DNA of 40,024 nucleotides from an uncultured Lachnospiraceae bacterium (lineage in GTDB: Bacteria; Bacillota; Clostridia; Lachnospirales; Lachnospiraceae): assembly GCA_947167135.1 (NCBI GenBank), contig CAMVGV010000023.1:1-40024 (forward strand), in the 5' to 3' direction. Below, piece by piece: positions 1 through 8,272 of the stretch (its first letter is position 1; each line of letters begins with the position of its first letter). The notes under the pieces were generated by a model. The model ran no database searches and had not been told where the DNA came from. It saw only the letters and a program-made list of their open reading frames with translations. Made by a program: the position numbers and the translations under genes.

Positions 1-3
1 TAG

Positions 4-23
4 CACGGAACAATCCGTGTTTA
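4..23 (+). terminator. Possible terminator hairpin at the window edge
   Basis: A perfect 6-bp stem (CACGGA at 4-9, TCCGTG at 14-19) with a 4-base loop is followed by TTTA. It would end a plus-strand transcript entering from the left. The stem and T tract are short. It is followed at once by the 21-bp motif at 24-44, the same arrangement seen after the strong terminator at 17001-17038. Confidence 0.35.
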
Positions 24-44
24 ATCAAAATGTGACTTTTGGCG
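24..44 (+). repeat. 21-bp post-terminator motif, copy 1
   Basis: The 21 bases here, which include AAAATGTGACTTTTGG, are identical to the minus-strand reading of 16980-17000. Weaker similarity continues for about 20 more bases. Both copies follow directly on a terminator-like hairpin. Role unknown. Confidence 0.6.
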
Positions 45-60
45 TCCGAATCATAGTATG

Positions 61-143
61 AGGGCTGCGCCTTGCACAGATGTCATCCTGAGGGCTGCGC
101 CTTGCACAGATGTCATCCTGAGGGCTGCGCCCGAAGGGTCTTG
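61..143 (+). repeat. 30-bp tandem repeat plus terminal hairpin element
   Basis: Two identical 30-bp units (61-120) run into a full hairpin element (113 to about 143) that begins GTCATCCTGAG and ends GAAGGGTCTT. The element can fold as CCT-TC-GGGC...GCCC-TC-AGG on the minus strand. The symporter stop codon lies at 144-146, right at the element end. Confidence 0.8.
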
Positions 144-1532
144 TCACATCAATCCGATGGATTTCAGGAAGAGAAGGGAAAGCAGCACCGGCGCCACGAA
201 TTTTACCATCAGCACATACAGGGATTCATTCCTGAAAACTTCCCCGTTCTTTGTGGCTTCCTTAATGACCATATCCGGCTTTACGAACCAGCCGATAAGG
301 AGGCAGGTTCCGATTGCGGCAACCGGCATAAGGATGTTATTGCTGATATAGTCCATAATATCCAGAATCTGCCCGGTGGTACCGTTTGGAAGGGGAAGCT
401 CGAAATAAAGAAGATTATAGCCCAGGCACACTGCAACTCCTATAATAAGGGCTATCGCGCCCTCAATTACCGTAGCCTTCTTTCTCGATATCCTGAATTC
501 CTCCATTATGGATGAGACAACGGCTTCCATAAGGGAGATCGAGCTTGTTAAGGCCGCAAGAAACACCATAACGAAGAAAAGACTCCCGAGGAGGGCTCCG
601 GCGACGCCCATTGACTGAAAGACCTTCGGCATTGATATGAAGAGAAGGGACGGGCCGGAGGCATCCATACCCTCTCTTCCCATAAATACATAGATCGGAA
701 GGATGGTCATTATCCCGGCGAGAAATGCCACAGCCGTATCAAAAAACTCAATCTGGCTGACCCCCTTTACAAGATCATTGTCGTCTCCGAGATAGGATCC
801 GTATGAGATCATTATTCCCATAGCCACACTTATGGAATAAAAGAGCTGTCCCATAGCGTCTAAAAGCACCTTAAATAAGCCCTTAAGGGTAAGGCCGCTT
901 AAATCCGGGACAAGATAGATTCTTAATCCCTGCAGTCCCGTACGCATTCCGCTTCCGTCATCGTGCTTAAGTGTTACGGCAAAGGCGGCGATCATTACGA
1001 CTATGATCACGAGTACCGGCATCAATATCTTTGACAGCCGCTCTATTCCCTTATTTATCCCCCTGTATATTACAAAGGATGTGAGCAGTACAAATACAGC
1101 CATATAGATTACCGGCTGTGAAACACCGGTTATATAAGCTCCGAAATATCCTTCCTCCACAGCATCTAAGGATCTTCCGGTCAGATATACCGTGCAGTAC
1201 TTCATAACCCAGCCGCCTATGGCGCAGTAATAGGGCAGGATCATAAAGGGAACCAGCACTCCGAAAATGCCCAACCAGGCCCATTTTTTATTAAGGTATG
1301 CATATGCACTTAAGGGACTGTGCCTGGTATTACGGCCGATGGCCACCTCCGTAACGAGCAGGGTAAAGCCAAAGGTCAGCGCCAGCACGAGATATACGAT
1401 CAGGAATAAGCCTCCGCCGTTTTTTGCCGCAAGATAGGGGAACCTCCACAGATTCCCGAGACCTACCGCACTGCCGGCAGCCGACAGCACGAATCCTATT
1501 GAACCTGAAAATGAACTTCTTTTTCTCTCCAT
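144..1532 (-). CDS. Sodium-dependent NSS-family symporter
   Basis: A 462-residue polytopic membrane protein of the neurotransmitter:sodium symporter (SNF/NSS, LeuT-fold) family. Such proteins import amino acids or related amines with sodium. The TM1 signature GSAVGLGNLWRFPYL at about residues 20-34 is diagnostic and holds the unwound segment that binds sodium and substrate. Hydrophobic segments continue to the C-terminus and the length is normal for bacterial members. The ATG at 1532 has GGAGAG eight bases upstream. The substrate cannot be told from sequence. It stands alone between repeat-rich spacers, and its stop codon abuts a hairpin element. Confidence 0.93.
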   Translation of the reverse strand: MERKRSSFSGSIGFVLSAAGSAVGLGNLWRFPYLAAKNGGGLFLIVYLVLALTFGFTLLVTEVAIGRNTRHSPLSAYAYLNKKWAWLGIFGVLVPFMILPYYCAIGGWVMKYCTVYLTGRSLDAVEEGYFGAYITGVSQPVIYMAVFVLLTSFVIYRGINKGIERLSKILMPVLVIIVVMIAAFAVTLKHDDGSGMRTGLQGLRIYLVPDLSGLTLKGLFKVLLDAMGQLFYSISVAMGIMISYGSYLGDDNDLVKGVSQIEFFDTAVAFLAGIMTILPIYVFMGREGMDASGPSLLFISMPKVFQSMGVAGALLGSLFFVMVFLAALTSSISLMEAVVSSIMEEFRISRKKATVIEGAIALIIGVAVCLGYNLLYFELPLPNGTTGQILDIMDYISNNILMPVAAIGTCLLIGWFVKPDMVIKEATKNGEVFRNESLYVLMVKFVAPVLLSLLFLKSIGLM

Positions 1533-1566
1533 GATTAATTCTCTCCAAATTCTCCCTGTAACCGGA

Positions 1567-1583
1567 TTTATGAACAGATCCTT
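1567..1583 (+). repeat. Solo terminal fragment of the MITE-like unit
   Basis: The 17 bases TTTATGAACAGATCCTT are identical to 32021-32037, the right end of the inverted-repeat unit beside recJ. Here only the terminus remains, directly next to a hairpin element at 1586. Confidence 0.55.
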
Positions 1584-1585
1584 TT

Positions 1586-1702
1586 GTCATTCTGAGCGGG
1601 GCGAAGAATCCTCTGAAGCCGGTGGAAGATTCTTCGGGCTACGCCCTCAGAATGACAGAGTGGGTACTCTCTGAATGACAGAGTGGGTACCCTCTGAATC
1701 AC
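1586..1702. repeat. Inverted pair of hairpin elements with a 23-bp array
   Basis: A forward element starts at 1586 (GTCATTCTGAG, then GAAGAATC) and a reverse copy ends at 1656 (CTCAGAATGAC). Together they make a palindrome of about 71 bp with 11-bp perfect outer arms. Two 23-bp units follow at 1657-1702, derived from the GTCAT end of the reverse copy. The pair lies in the 238-bp spacer between the divergent symporter and methyltransferase genes. Confidence 0.8.
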
Positions 1703-1758
1703 TGGGGTGCCTTGCCCGGACGTTTGATACTGATTTCATCATTATAAGATATTTATGG

Positions 1759-1764
1759 TAAAAT
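1759..1764 (+). promoter_or_regulatory. Extended -10 just upstream of the RsmF-like start
   Basis: TATGGTAAAAT carries an extended -10 (TG-N-TAAAAT) whose last base is 6 nt before the ATG at 1771. No convincing -35 is seen. Initiation 6-8 bases downstream would fall on or beside the start codon, and no Shine-Dalgarno sequence precedes the ATG. Confidence 0.5.
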
Positions 1765-1770
1765 ATACAA

Positions 1771-3243
1771 ATGCTGATTAAAGAGTTGCCGGAAGAATTT
1801 AAGAAACGGATGATGGATGAACTTGATGAGGCCGATCTAAAGGCTTTTTTGTCCTCATATGACTGCGAAAGCAGTAAGTCCCTGAGGATCAACAGTCTGA
1901 AAAAAAGATCCCTTAAGGCACCCCTTACGGATCTAAAGAGCCTTTTTTCGCTTGAAAATGTGGAATGGTGCGAAAGCGGCCGCTATTATAACGGAGATAA
2001 TAAACCCGGCAAGCATCCGCTTCACGAAGCCGGTGCATATTATATCCAGGAAGCGAGCGCAATGGCGCCTGTTTGCTGGCTTGATGTGAAGCCTGAAATG
2101 CGTGTTCTCGATCTCTGCGCCGCTCCCGGGGGCAAGAGCACGGAGATCGCGGAGCTCATGCAGAATACGGGGCTTCTTGTTGCAAATGAACCGGTTCTGT
2201 CCCGCGCAAAGATCCTGTCTCTTAATATCGAGAGAATGGGTATCTCAAATACCCTTGTAACCTCCGAATCCCCGGAAAGGCTCTCCGGTTTTTTCCCGGG
2301 CTATTTTGACAGGATCCTGGTTGACGCGCCCTGCTCCGGTGAGGGAATGTTCAGGAAGAATCCCGATGCTGTAAAAGAGTGGAGTGTTGAAAACACCGTG
2401 CGCTGTGCTTCAAGGCAGGATATGATCCTTAAGGAAGCCGCGAAAATGCTTGCCCCCGGCGGCATTATCGTGTACTCCACCTGCACCTTTAACAGAGCGG
2501 AAAATGAGGGCAGCATAGAGCGTTTTCTGGAGGACGAAGAGGATTTCGGCATTATCGATCCCGATATCCTGCGTCCCCTCCCTGACGGCTTCATAAAAAC
2601 TCCGGTCAGGACACATGGGGAAAGGGTGTTTTACGGTGTCCGGCTCTATCCCCACAGGATAAAAGGCGAGGGGCATTTTTTTGCAGTATTAAAAAGAAAG
2701 GGAAGTCTCTCCCCTGCCGGCATTGAGCCCTCTCCCGGCATCAGACGTTCATCAGGCGGAAGCATTATCAAGGCTCCGGACAGTGAGCAGAAGCTATTCC
2801 GGGAATTCCGGGAGATGGCCGGGATTACTGAGGCTCCCGGCAATGAAAACGGAACGGCCTTTTCAAGGCTTTTCTCCGAAGGGCTTATCTTCTCATTCGG
2901 AGAACAGCTTTATTTATCAAATACCCTTATGCCCGGAATTAAAAACCTAAAGGTGCTGAGGCCGGGGCTCCATCTCGGAACCCTTAAGAATAAACGTTTC
3001 GAGCCTTCCCACGCCCTCGCCCTCTTCCTCTGTCCGGATGAGGTAAAGATAAGGGCTGAGCTTCCCGATGATAGCACCGCACTCAGCTTTCTCCGTGGCG
3101 AAGCCCTCTCCGGGGAATATCTCGAATACAGAGATTCAAAGGGGTGGTGCCTGATAAGCTTTATGGGTATGAGCCTCGGCTGGGGAAAATATGACGGCCG
3201 TTTAATAAAGAACCATTATCCCAGGGGACTGAGGATACATTGA
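1771..3243 (+). CDS. RsmF-type rRNA cytosine-C5 methyltransferase
   Basis: A 490-residue NOL1/NOP2/Sun-family SAM-dependent RNA m5C methyltransferase. The SAM-binding motif LDLCAAPGGKS is at about residues 113-123. The two catalytic cysteines are in DAPCSGEGMFRK (C188) and STCTF (C238). The GEGMFRK form and the roughly 200-residue C-terminal extension match the RsmF/YebU group of Firmicutes rather than RsmB. The target is inferred to be a 16S rRNA cytosine. The N-terminus (LPEEFKKRMMDEL) fits family starts, so the ATG at 1771 is probably right although it has no ribosome binding site. Its stop at 3241-3243 meets a repeat array. Confidence 0.92.
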   Translation: MLIKELPEEFKKRMMDELDEADLKAFLSSYDCESSKSLRINSLKKRSLKAPLTDLKSLFSLENVEWCESGRYYNGDNKPGKHPLHEAGAYYIQEASAMAPVCWLDVKPEMRVLDLCAAPGGKSTEIAELMQNTGLLVANEPVLSRAKILSLNIERMGISNTLVTSESPERLSGFFPGYFDRILVDAPCSGEGMFRKNPDAVKEWSVENTVRCASRQDMILKEAAKMLAPGGIIVYSTCTFNRAENEGSIERFLEDEEDFGIIDPDILRPLPDGFIKTPVRTHGERVFYGVRLYPHRIKGEGHFFAVLKRKGSLSPAGIEPSPGIRRSSGGSIIKAPDSEQKLFREFREMAGITEAPGNENGTAFSRLFSEGLIFSFGEQLYLSNTLMPGIKNLKVLRPGLHLGTLKNKRFEPSHALALFLCPDEVKIRAELPDDSTALSFLRGEALSGEYLEYRDSKGWCLISFMGMSLGWGKYDGRLIKNHYPRGLRIH

Positions 3244-3334
3244 GGCTTCCTGAGCGCAGCCCCTGTCATCCTGAGCGCTGCCCCTGTCATCCTGAGCGCA
3301 GCCCCTGTCATCCTGAGCGCTGCGAAGGATCTTT
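3244..3334 (+). repeat. 21-bp tandem repeat plus terminal hairpin element
   Basis: Three 21-bp units (about 3244-3306, the first degenerate) each carry CCTGAGCGC and CCCCT. They lead into a full element starting at 3307 (GTCATCCTGAG, ending GAAGGATCTTT). The array begins directly after the stop codon of the methyltransferase gene. Confidence 0.8.
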
Positions 3335-3414
3335 TTCGGATCTACTCCCACGGAAAACTTTGCTTTTCCGCAGGGAATTAAAAATAATAAAAAAAGAAAG
3401 GAAGGAAACAAATT

Positions 3415-3858
3415 ATGAGCGAAGAAGCAGCAAAGTCAGTAAACGACAAGGAGGCAACAGAACTCTTAAAGGAGCTTCTGGAGTTTGAAAAAAAGGAGGC
3501 AAAGTATCAGAAGGCAACATCCATATTCATCTTCCTGCTGGTTGTGATAATGGGCATCGTGTCCTTTATGATAGTCCCCGTTGCGGTAACTACCCTTACG
3601 ACTGCCAACGAGACCATAGTCATGGCTCAGGATGCATTGTCAAAGATCAATCAGGAAATGGACAGCATCAATACCATGACAAGCAGCATTACCGCGACCA
3701 GCGATAATATGAATAATATGGTGATAGAGAATTCAGAACAGCTTACCAAGGCGGTAAAGAACATCTCGGATATTGATTTTGAAGGACTGAACAAGGCAAT
3801 AAACGATCTGCAGGCCGCTGTGGGACCTCTGGCCAAGCTGTCAAACATTTTTAAGTAA
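3415..3858 (+). CDS. Single-pass membrane protein with coiled-coil tail
   Basis: A 147-residue protein not assigned to a named family. Residues 1-35 are charged, about 36-62 form one transmembrane helix (IFIFLLVVIMGIVSFMIVPV), and the rest is an S/T/N/Q-rich helical region with heptad-like spacing, as in the extracytoplasmic or signalling parts of chemoreceptor-like proteins. No enzymatic motif is seen. GGAAGG-type ribosome binding sequence lies about ten bases before the ATG. Its last 8 bases overlap the convergent epimerase gene. It may share the upstream methyltransferase transcript. Confidence 0.8.
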   Translation: MSEEAAKSVNDKEATELLKELLEFEKKEAKYQKATSIFIFLLVVIMGIVSFMIVPVAVTTLTTANETIVMAQDALSKINQEMDSINTMTSSITATSDNMNNMVIENSEQLTKAVKNISDIDFEGLNKAINDLQAAVGPLAKLSNIFK

Positions 3859-4780
3859 AGGGTATCTCAGGCTTCCAGCCTGTATCCCTCTTCAGCTTTT
3901 CAACAGAGGGTCTGAGGGAAAGAAGTGGTTTTTCGGGGTCAGCTTCGGCATAGTCAATTGCTATGCCGGGGTTGACCCTCTTTCCTATGATCCGGGTAAA
4001 TTCCTTTAACGGCCTGATGTCACCGCTGGCCAGATTGTATATCTCATTATCCCCTCCCTTTTCTGCAACACATATCAGAGCCTTTGCGGCATCCCTTACA
4101 TCAAGATAATCCCAATACTGCTCACAGGAAGAGAGATGCGGCACCTCCCCTTTTTCAAGAGCACTTTTTAAATATGAAAGCATGGTATGGTCATGCTCAC
4201 ATTCGCCGTACAGACTGAATATCCTGACCCAGTTCCATTTGAGACCGAGATGCCGGGCAAGATCCCTGCTTATATGCATTGCAGCTGCCTTCGCGGCACC
4301 GTAGGAATTCAGAGGCTCCGGCAAAGCCTCTTCTGTAACAGGCGATATTGTACCGTCGGGAAGAGTGATCCCGCCGGCCTTCATGCCGTACTCTGCCTGG
4401 GAACCGGTTATTATTATCCTTGACGCCCCGATCCTTGCCGCAGCAATAACGGTATCAGTCGTTATGTTTATATTGGCATACTGCCCGTCAAAATCATCCC
4501 TCTCCCCTGACCAGGCAAGGTGAAAAAAAAGACAGCCCGACATATCGATATGCTTCCTCCCGAGCCAGTGGCTCAGGATCCCGATATCCTTCATGTCAAG
4601 ACTTAGGAGGATAAGCTCCCCTAAAGTCCCTTCGCTGTCTTCTGCTAATGCTTCCAGTCTCTTATTATGCAGGGAGCCGGGTCGTACCGGACACAGGACT
4701 CTGAATCCCTCTGAAATAAGGGATTTTACGAGACTGTATCCGGCAAAACCGGCTCCTCCGGTCACGATCGCTTTTTTCAT
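3851..4780 (-). CDS. NAD(P)-dependent epimerase/dehydratase
   Basis: A 309-residue extended short-chain dehydrogenase (GalE/RmlD-like). The N-terminal Rossmann motif TGGAGFAG (G8, G11, G14) binds NAD(P). The catalytic pair is Y160-x3-K164 (SYGAAK), with a serine in ITGSQAEYG just before it. Such enzymes act on nucleotide-sugars. Substrate is not predictable and there is no sugar-biosynthesis cluster around it. The ATG at 4780 has only a weak ribosome binding sequence. The 3' end overlaps the convergent gene by 8 bp. Confidence 0.88.
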   Translation of the reverse strand: MKKAIVTGGAGFAGYSLVKSLISEGFRVLCPVRPGSLHNKRLEALAEDSEGTLGELILLSLDMKDIGILSHWLGRKHIDMSGCLFFHLAWSGERDDFDGQYANINITTDTVIAAARIGASRIIITGSQAEYGMKAGGITLPDGTISPVTEEALPEPLNSYGAAKAAAMHISRDLARHLGLKWNWVRIFSLYGECEHDHTMLSYLKSALEKGEVPHLSSCEQYWDYLDVRDAAKALICVAEKGGDNEIYNLASGDIRPLKEFTRIIGKRVNPGIAIDYAEADPEKPLLSLRPSVEKLKRDTGWKPEIPFT

Positions 4781-4841
4781 TCGGTATTTCCCGCCGGGAA
4801 TTCCCGCGTAAGGCTAAAACAGCGTTCCCGTACTCAGTAGG

Positions 4842-5636
4842 TCAGGCGCTGAAATCCACCTTTGATCCCACCGTCATAAGCTGCTCACTCTGCACACTGT
4901 TCCAGTCAAAATTAACTATTTTATCAAGGAGCTCCTCTGCAGAATCCGCCCTTACATCGGCTTTCTTAATCTGATCCCTCCCGAAGCCCTTATAATCATG
5001 CTCAGCGGCACGATCCTTCAGCCTCTTTTCTCTCCTCTTTTCTTCCTTTTCGGCTTCCTCAGCTCTCTTTTCTCTTATTTCGGCTATCCGGTCCGCCTGA
5101 TCCTTTGAAGACTGTTCAAGCTTGGCGAAAAAGCTTAGGCTTCCGTCCCTGTTAACGGAGAAGCCGATATTCTTCACTTCGCCGTCTTTTCCGGATTCCT
5201 TCAGCTGCTCCTTTATACTGTCAAGCTGCTTTGTCCCGTCATCGATGATGCCCATGTACTTTTCTTTTGTCTCGGCATCACGAGCCATTTCCTCCAAAAG
5301 CTCCGGCTCTATCAAAACACTGTATTCCTTTGTTCCCCTGGATAGATATTCCTCGGCTTCCTCATCCGAAGAATAGCTCGCAACGAAGAAATCGGTGTTC
5401 TTCCCGTATTTTTCCTTTAATTCCTCGAGTATCTTCTTCGCACCGTCGGAAAGCTCTACACCGTTCTGAATACCGTTTGCATTATCAGTCTTTTTATTTC
5501 TAATATACTCCGCCCCGTTATCCTGTCCTGCTGCGGCCTTTTCTGCCCCGGCCGGTCTGTGTCCCCCGAATTTCCTGATATTATCCCCTACCATCCCGGT
5601 GTTCTGGTAAAAATTAAAGCTGCCTACATTGTTCAT
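4842..5636 (-). CDS. Unknown protein, DUF6033-like
   Basis: A 264-residue soluble, strongly charged protein. It resembles, from memory, the DUF6033 proteins common in Lachnospiraceae: segments LSDGAKKILEELKEKYG and the acidic EEAEEYLSRGTKEYSVLI are typical, and a lysine/glutamate-rich helix (AEIREKRAEEAEKEEKRR) follows. No function is known. The reading frame extends to a GTG at 5657, but AAGGAGG lies eight bases before the ATG at 5636, so the shorter start is chosen. No signal peptide or membrane segment is seen. Confidence 0.8.
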   Translation of the reverse strand: MNNVGSFNFYQNTGMVGDNIRKFGGHRPAGAEKAAAGQDNGAEYIRNKKTDNANGIQNGVELSDGAKKILEELKEKYGKNTDFFVASYSSDEEAEEYLSRGTKEYSVLIEPELLEEMARDAETKEKYMGIIDDGTKQLDSIKEQLKESGKDGEVKNIGFSVNRDGSLSFFAKLEQSSKDQADRIAEIREKRAEEAEKEEKRREKRLKDRAAEHDYKGFGRDQIKKADVRADSAEELLDKIVNFDWNSVQSEQLMTVGSKVDFSA

Positions 5637-5697
5637 TCCCTGAACCTCCTTTTCCACTATTCCCTGTGTTGACTACTGCTGCTGTTATCACCTGTGT

Positions 5698-5753
5698 CTG
5701 CGAAGGATCTTTCCAAACGGTTATGGAAGATTCTTCGCTTCGCTCAGAATGAC
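5698..5753. repeat. Truncated and full hairpin elements facing each other
   Basis: A forward fragment (TGCGAAGGATCTTT, from about 5698) is followed by a complete reverse element (5727-5753, AAGATTCTTCG to CAGAATGAC). The arrangement mirrors the inverted pair at 1586-1656. Confidence 0.7.
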
Positions 5754-5770
5754 ACTAACTTTATCCAATT

Positions 5771-6105
5771 GACCCAGATCCCGATGTCATCCTGAGAACC
5801 CAGATTTCGATGTCATCCTGAGAACCCCGATCCTGATGTCATCCTGAGAACCCAGATCCTGATGTCATCCTGAGGATCCAGATCCTGATGTCATCCTGAG
5901 AACCCAGATCCCGATGTCATCCTGAGAACTCAGATCCTGATGTCATCCTGAGAACTCAGATCCTGATGTCATCCTGAGAACCCAGATCCTGATGTCATCC
6001 TGAGGATCCAGATCCCGATGTCATCCTGAGAACCCAGATCCCGATGTCATCCTGAGAACCCCGATCCTGATGTCATCCTGAGGAGCGGTAGCGACGAAGG
6101 ATCTT
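5771..6105 (+). repeat. Twelve-copy 26-bp tandem array plus terminal element
   Basis: Twelve contiguous 26-bp units occupy 5771-6082, each containing GATGTCATCCTGAG at exact 26-base steps (5783, 5809 and so on to 6069). Variation is limited to a few positions, such as AGATCC/AGATTT. The array ends in a complete hairpin element at 6072-6105 (GTCATCCTGAG, ending GAAGGATCTT). No gene is seen between 5637 and 6263. Confidence 0.9.
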
Positions 6106-6200
6106 ATAAAATCCTTGTTATCATGTAATATATCGGCAGACACTCTCTGTAGTTTAGGAGCGCATTGTATTTTTTTAAAAACATTTTGCCCGCCAGCAGA

Positions 6201-6280
6201 CATTTTAAACCCGTGCATCCCTTTTAAGCGCCCGCAGCCCCTTTTAAGTGCCTGCAGCCCCTTTTAAGCACCCGCAACCC
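6201..6280. repeat. Four 20-bp tandem repeats over the rnhA 3' end
   Basis: Four 20-bp units start at 6201, 6221, 6241 and 6261, each with CTTTTAAG or CATTTTAA near its start and a GC-rich half. The last unit contains the rnhA stop codon (6264-6266) and final codons, so the array is a duplication of the gene's 3' end. Confidence 0.8.
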
Positions 6281-6734
6281 TGTCCGCCGCGGCTGTGGCC
6301 AGCCTGTCGCAACGCTCGTTTTCCTCATGACCGTTATGCCCCCTGACCCAGGTGAAAAGGAGTTCATGCCCCTCGGCGGCCTTTAACAGCCTCTGCCATA
6401 GATCCACATTCTTAACGGGCTTTTTATCTGAACCCCTCCAGTTATTTCTCTGCCAGCTCTCTATCCAGTTTTTGTTAAATGCGTTCACTACATACTGTGA
6501 ATCGGAGATTATATTTACCCGGCAGGGCTTATTCAGCTTTTCAAGGCCTGCAATAACACCCATTATTTCCATTCTGTTGTTCGTGGTCTCCGGAAAGCCC
6601 TCCGAATATTCCCGTTCAAACACCTCTCCCTTTTTATCAATATATCTCAAAATGGTTCCGTATCCGCCGGGGCCGGGATTTCCCCTGCTGGAGCCGTCAG
6701 AGTATAAGGTAACTTCTGTTATAGTTTCTTCCAT
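6264..6734 (-). CDS. rnhA: Ribonuclease HI
   Basis: A 156-residue RNase HI that cleaves the RNA strand of RNA-DNA hybrids (primer removal, R-loops). The metal-binding catalytic residues are visible: D13 in YSDGSSRGNPG, E56 in TNNRMEIMG, D78 in ISDSQYV and D143 in NERCDRLA, with the loop histidine H133 in VRGHNG. Length is typical. The start overlaps the 3' end of the MutS-like gene by 16 bases, implying co-translation. The stop codon lies in the last unit of a 20-bp tandem repeat. Confidence 0.96.
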   Translation of the reverse strand: MEETITEVTLYSDGSSRGNPGPGGYGTILRYIDKKGEVFEREYSEGFPETTNNRMEIMGVIAGLEKLNKPCRVNIISDSQYVVNAFNKNWIESWQRNNWRGSDKKPVKNVDLWQRLLKAAEGHELLFTWVRGHNGHEENERCDRLATAAADRVAGA

Positions 6735-8272
6735 ACACCCTCCTTCAGGAATTCATCGCTCAATTCAAAGGCTTCCTTTGTTACCTCCTTATCCAGCCCC
6801 ATAACGGAAAGCAGCATTATGGCATCCCTGGATCCGGTCCTGCCCTTCTTTAGCTCATAGGGGAAGCTTATGCCCTCCTCCGTCACATTCTCATCAAAAT
6901 GGTAATTCTCATATATGTCTTCCAGAATATATGTCAGAGGCGTATCATGGGTCGCTGCAAAGCAGACCCGGGCTCCGGAAAAGCTTTTAAGCAATACAGA
7001 CAGGGAGGCTATCCTCTCAACCGTATTCGTGCCCTTCAGTACTTCATCAAGAAATATAGCCAGACATTCGCTGCTTTTCAGTCTGTCGGCTATACGTTTG
7101 ATGGATTTTATCTCCGTTACATACAGGCTGTCTCCCTTCTCAATGCTGTCTCTTAAGGACATTGATGAAAAGATCTCCATCTGACAGAGGGACATTTTCC
7201 CGGCGGGAACGGTATAAAGCGTCTCTGCCAGTATAAGTGAAATCGCGGCAGCCTTTAGGAAGGTGGATTTTCCCGAGGCATTTGATCCTGTGAGAAGCAT
7301 AAGAGATACGTTTTCCACGTCACAGGGCACCGGATCCTTAAGCATAGGATGATAGAGCCCGGAAAGCTCAATCCCGCCTTTTTCCTTAAACACGGGTTCA
7401 CAGAAGGTTTTCAGCTCATCCCTTAGAAATGACAGGGATATCATTGAATCCAGGAAGCCCGTCACATTGAAAAGCTCCTCCACCGCTTCGTGCTTTTCCT
7501 TCAGACCGTCGAGTATCAGGTCAAACTTAATAAGATCTATATGAAAAAAAATCCTTATAAAATCAAGAGGGAGCTCAAGTAACCCCCCGGTCAGACGTTT
7601 TCCGCTTAATATTATCCAGGCGTTTCTGTCTATTCCCTTAAGAGAATCAAGTGCAGACTTAAGACGTGAATGGTACCCGCTTAATCCCTTCGGATCAATA
7701 CGGAGGAGCCGCCTTATCTCCCTTATCTCCCTAATGAGATACCTTATAACGGGAATATAGCTTTCTATTTCCGCCCTTCGCCTGAAATAAAGCGTGACGT
7801 TTATTATAGAGGCCGCTATAAAAAGGAGAAAGCCGGCAAAGGGATAGGTAAATATAAATGCGAGGGAAACTGCGGCAAGGAAAAGTAAGGAAAAATGCAG
7901 GATCAGGCTGTCTCTTCTTACACTATCAAGCTTTTTCAGCATCTCGTGGAAGCCGGAGCTTATTTTTTCATCTGTTTCAAAGGCTTTCCGGTATTCGTCC
8001 CGAAGTGCCGTATCTTCTCTGAAAAGCTCCGAAACCCTGCCCCTCTCCCTTAGCTCCCGGATACCGTCTTTTAAGACAAGAGGACGGCGGAGCATATCAT
8101 AGAAATACTCTCCGCCGTTTTGTGAGCACGTGTTATTAAATCTTTCAAAAAAGAGATCCATCTCCAGATCATTCCAGGTAATATCGTCAATAAGTGCAGA
8201 ATCATCCCCTTCCGCTTTTGAATAATAGTACCTCTTCAGGATCTCATATTCATCCCTGCCAAGCTTATGCAA
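6719..8272 (-). CDS. Membrane-anchored MutS-like ATPase
   Basis: A 517-residue protein whose C-terminal third is a MutS/MSH ABC-type ATPase: Walker A GSNASGKST (329-337), Walker B LAIFLDE (D409, E410) and the H-loop THD (H442). It lacks the N-terminal mismatch-recognition domains of MutS and the C-terminal Smr domain of MutS2. Two hydrophobic stretches at about 123-141 and 143-163 look like a membrane hairpin. Its role is unknown; classical mismatch repair is unlikely. The start is a TTG at 8272 with GGAGG six bases upstream; the 5' end overlaps the deaminase gene by 8 bp and the 3' end overlaps rnhA. Confidence 0.88.
   Translation of the reverse strand: MHKLGRDEYEILKRYYYSKAEGDDSALIDDITWNDLEMDLFFERFNNTCSQNGGEYFYDMLRRPLVLKDGIRELRERGRVSELFREDTALRDEYRKAFETDEKISSGFHEMLKKLDSVRRDSLILHFSLLFLAAVSLAFIFTYPFAGFLLFIAASIINVTLYFRRRAEIESYIPVIRYLIREIREIRRLLRIDPKGLSGYHSRLKSALDSLKGIDRNAWIILSGKRLTGGLLELPLDFIRIFFHIDLIKFDLILDGLKEKHEAVEELFNVTGFLDSMISLSFLRDELKTFCEPVFKEKGGIELSGLYHPMLKDPVPCDVENVSLMLLTGSNASGKSTFLKAAAISLILAETLYTVPAGKMSLCQMEIFSSMSLRDSIEKGDSLYVTEIKSIKRIADRLKSSECLAIFLDEVLKGTNTVERIASLSVLLKSFSGARVCFAATHDTPLTYILEDIYENYHFDENVTEEGISFPYELKKGRTGSRDAIMLLSVMGLDKEVTKEAFELSDEFLKEGVWKKL

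Noticed and set aside
72-515. 147-codon plus-strand frame at the left end
   Set aside because: It runs through the 30-bp repeat and antisense to the symporter C-terminus; no family resemblance.
5771-6082. CRISPR array
   Set aside because: The units are contiguous with no unique spacers, and no cas genes are present. The same holds for the arrays at 25993 and 33832.
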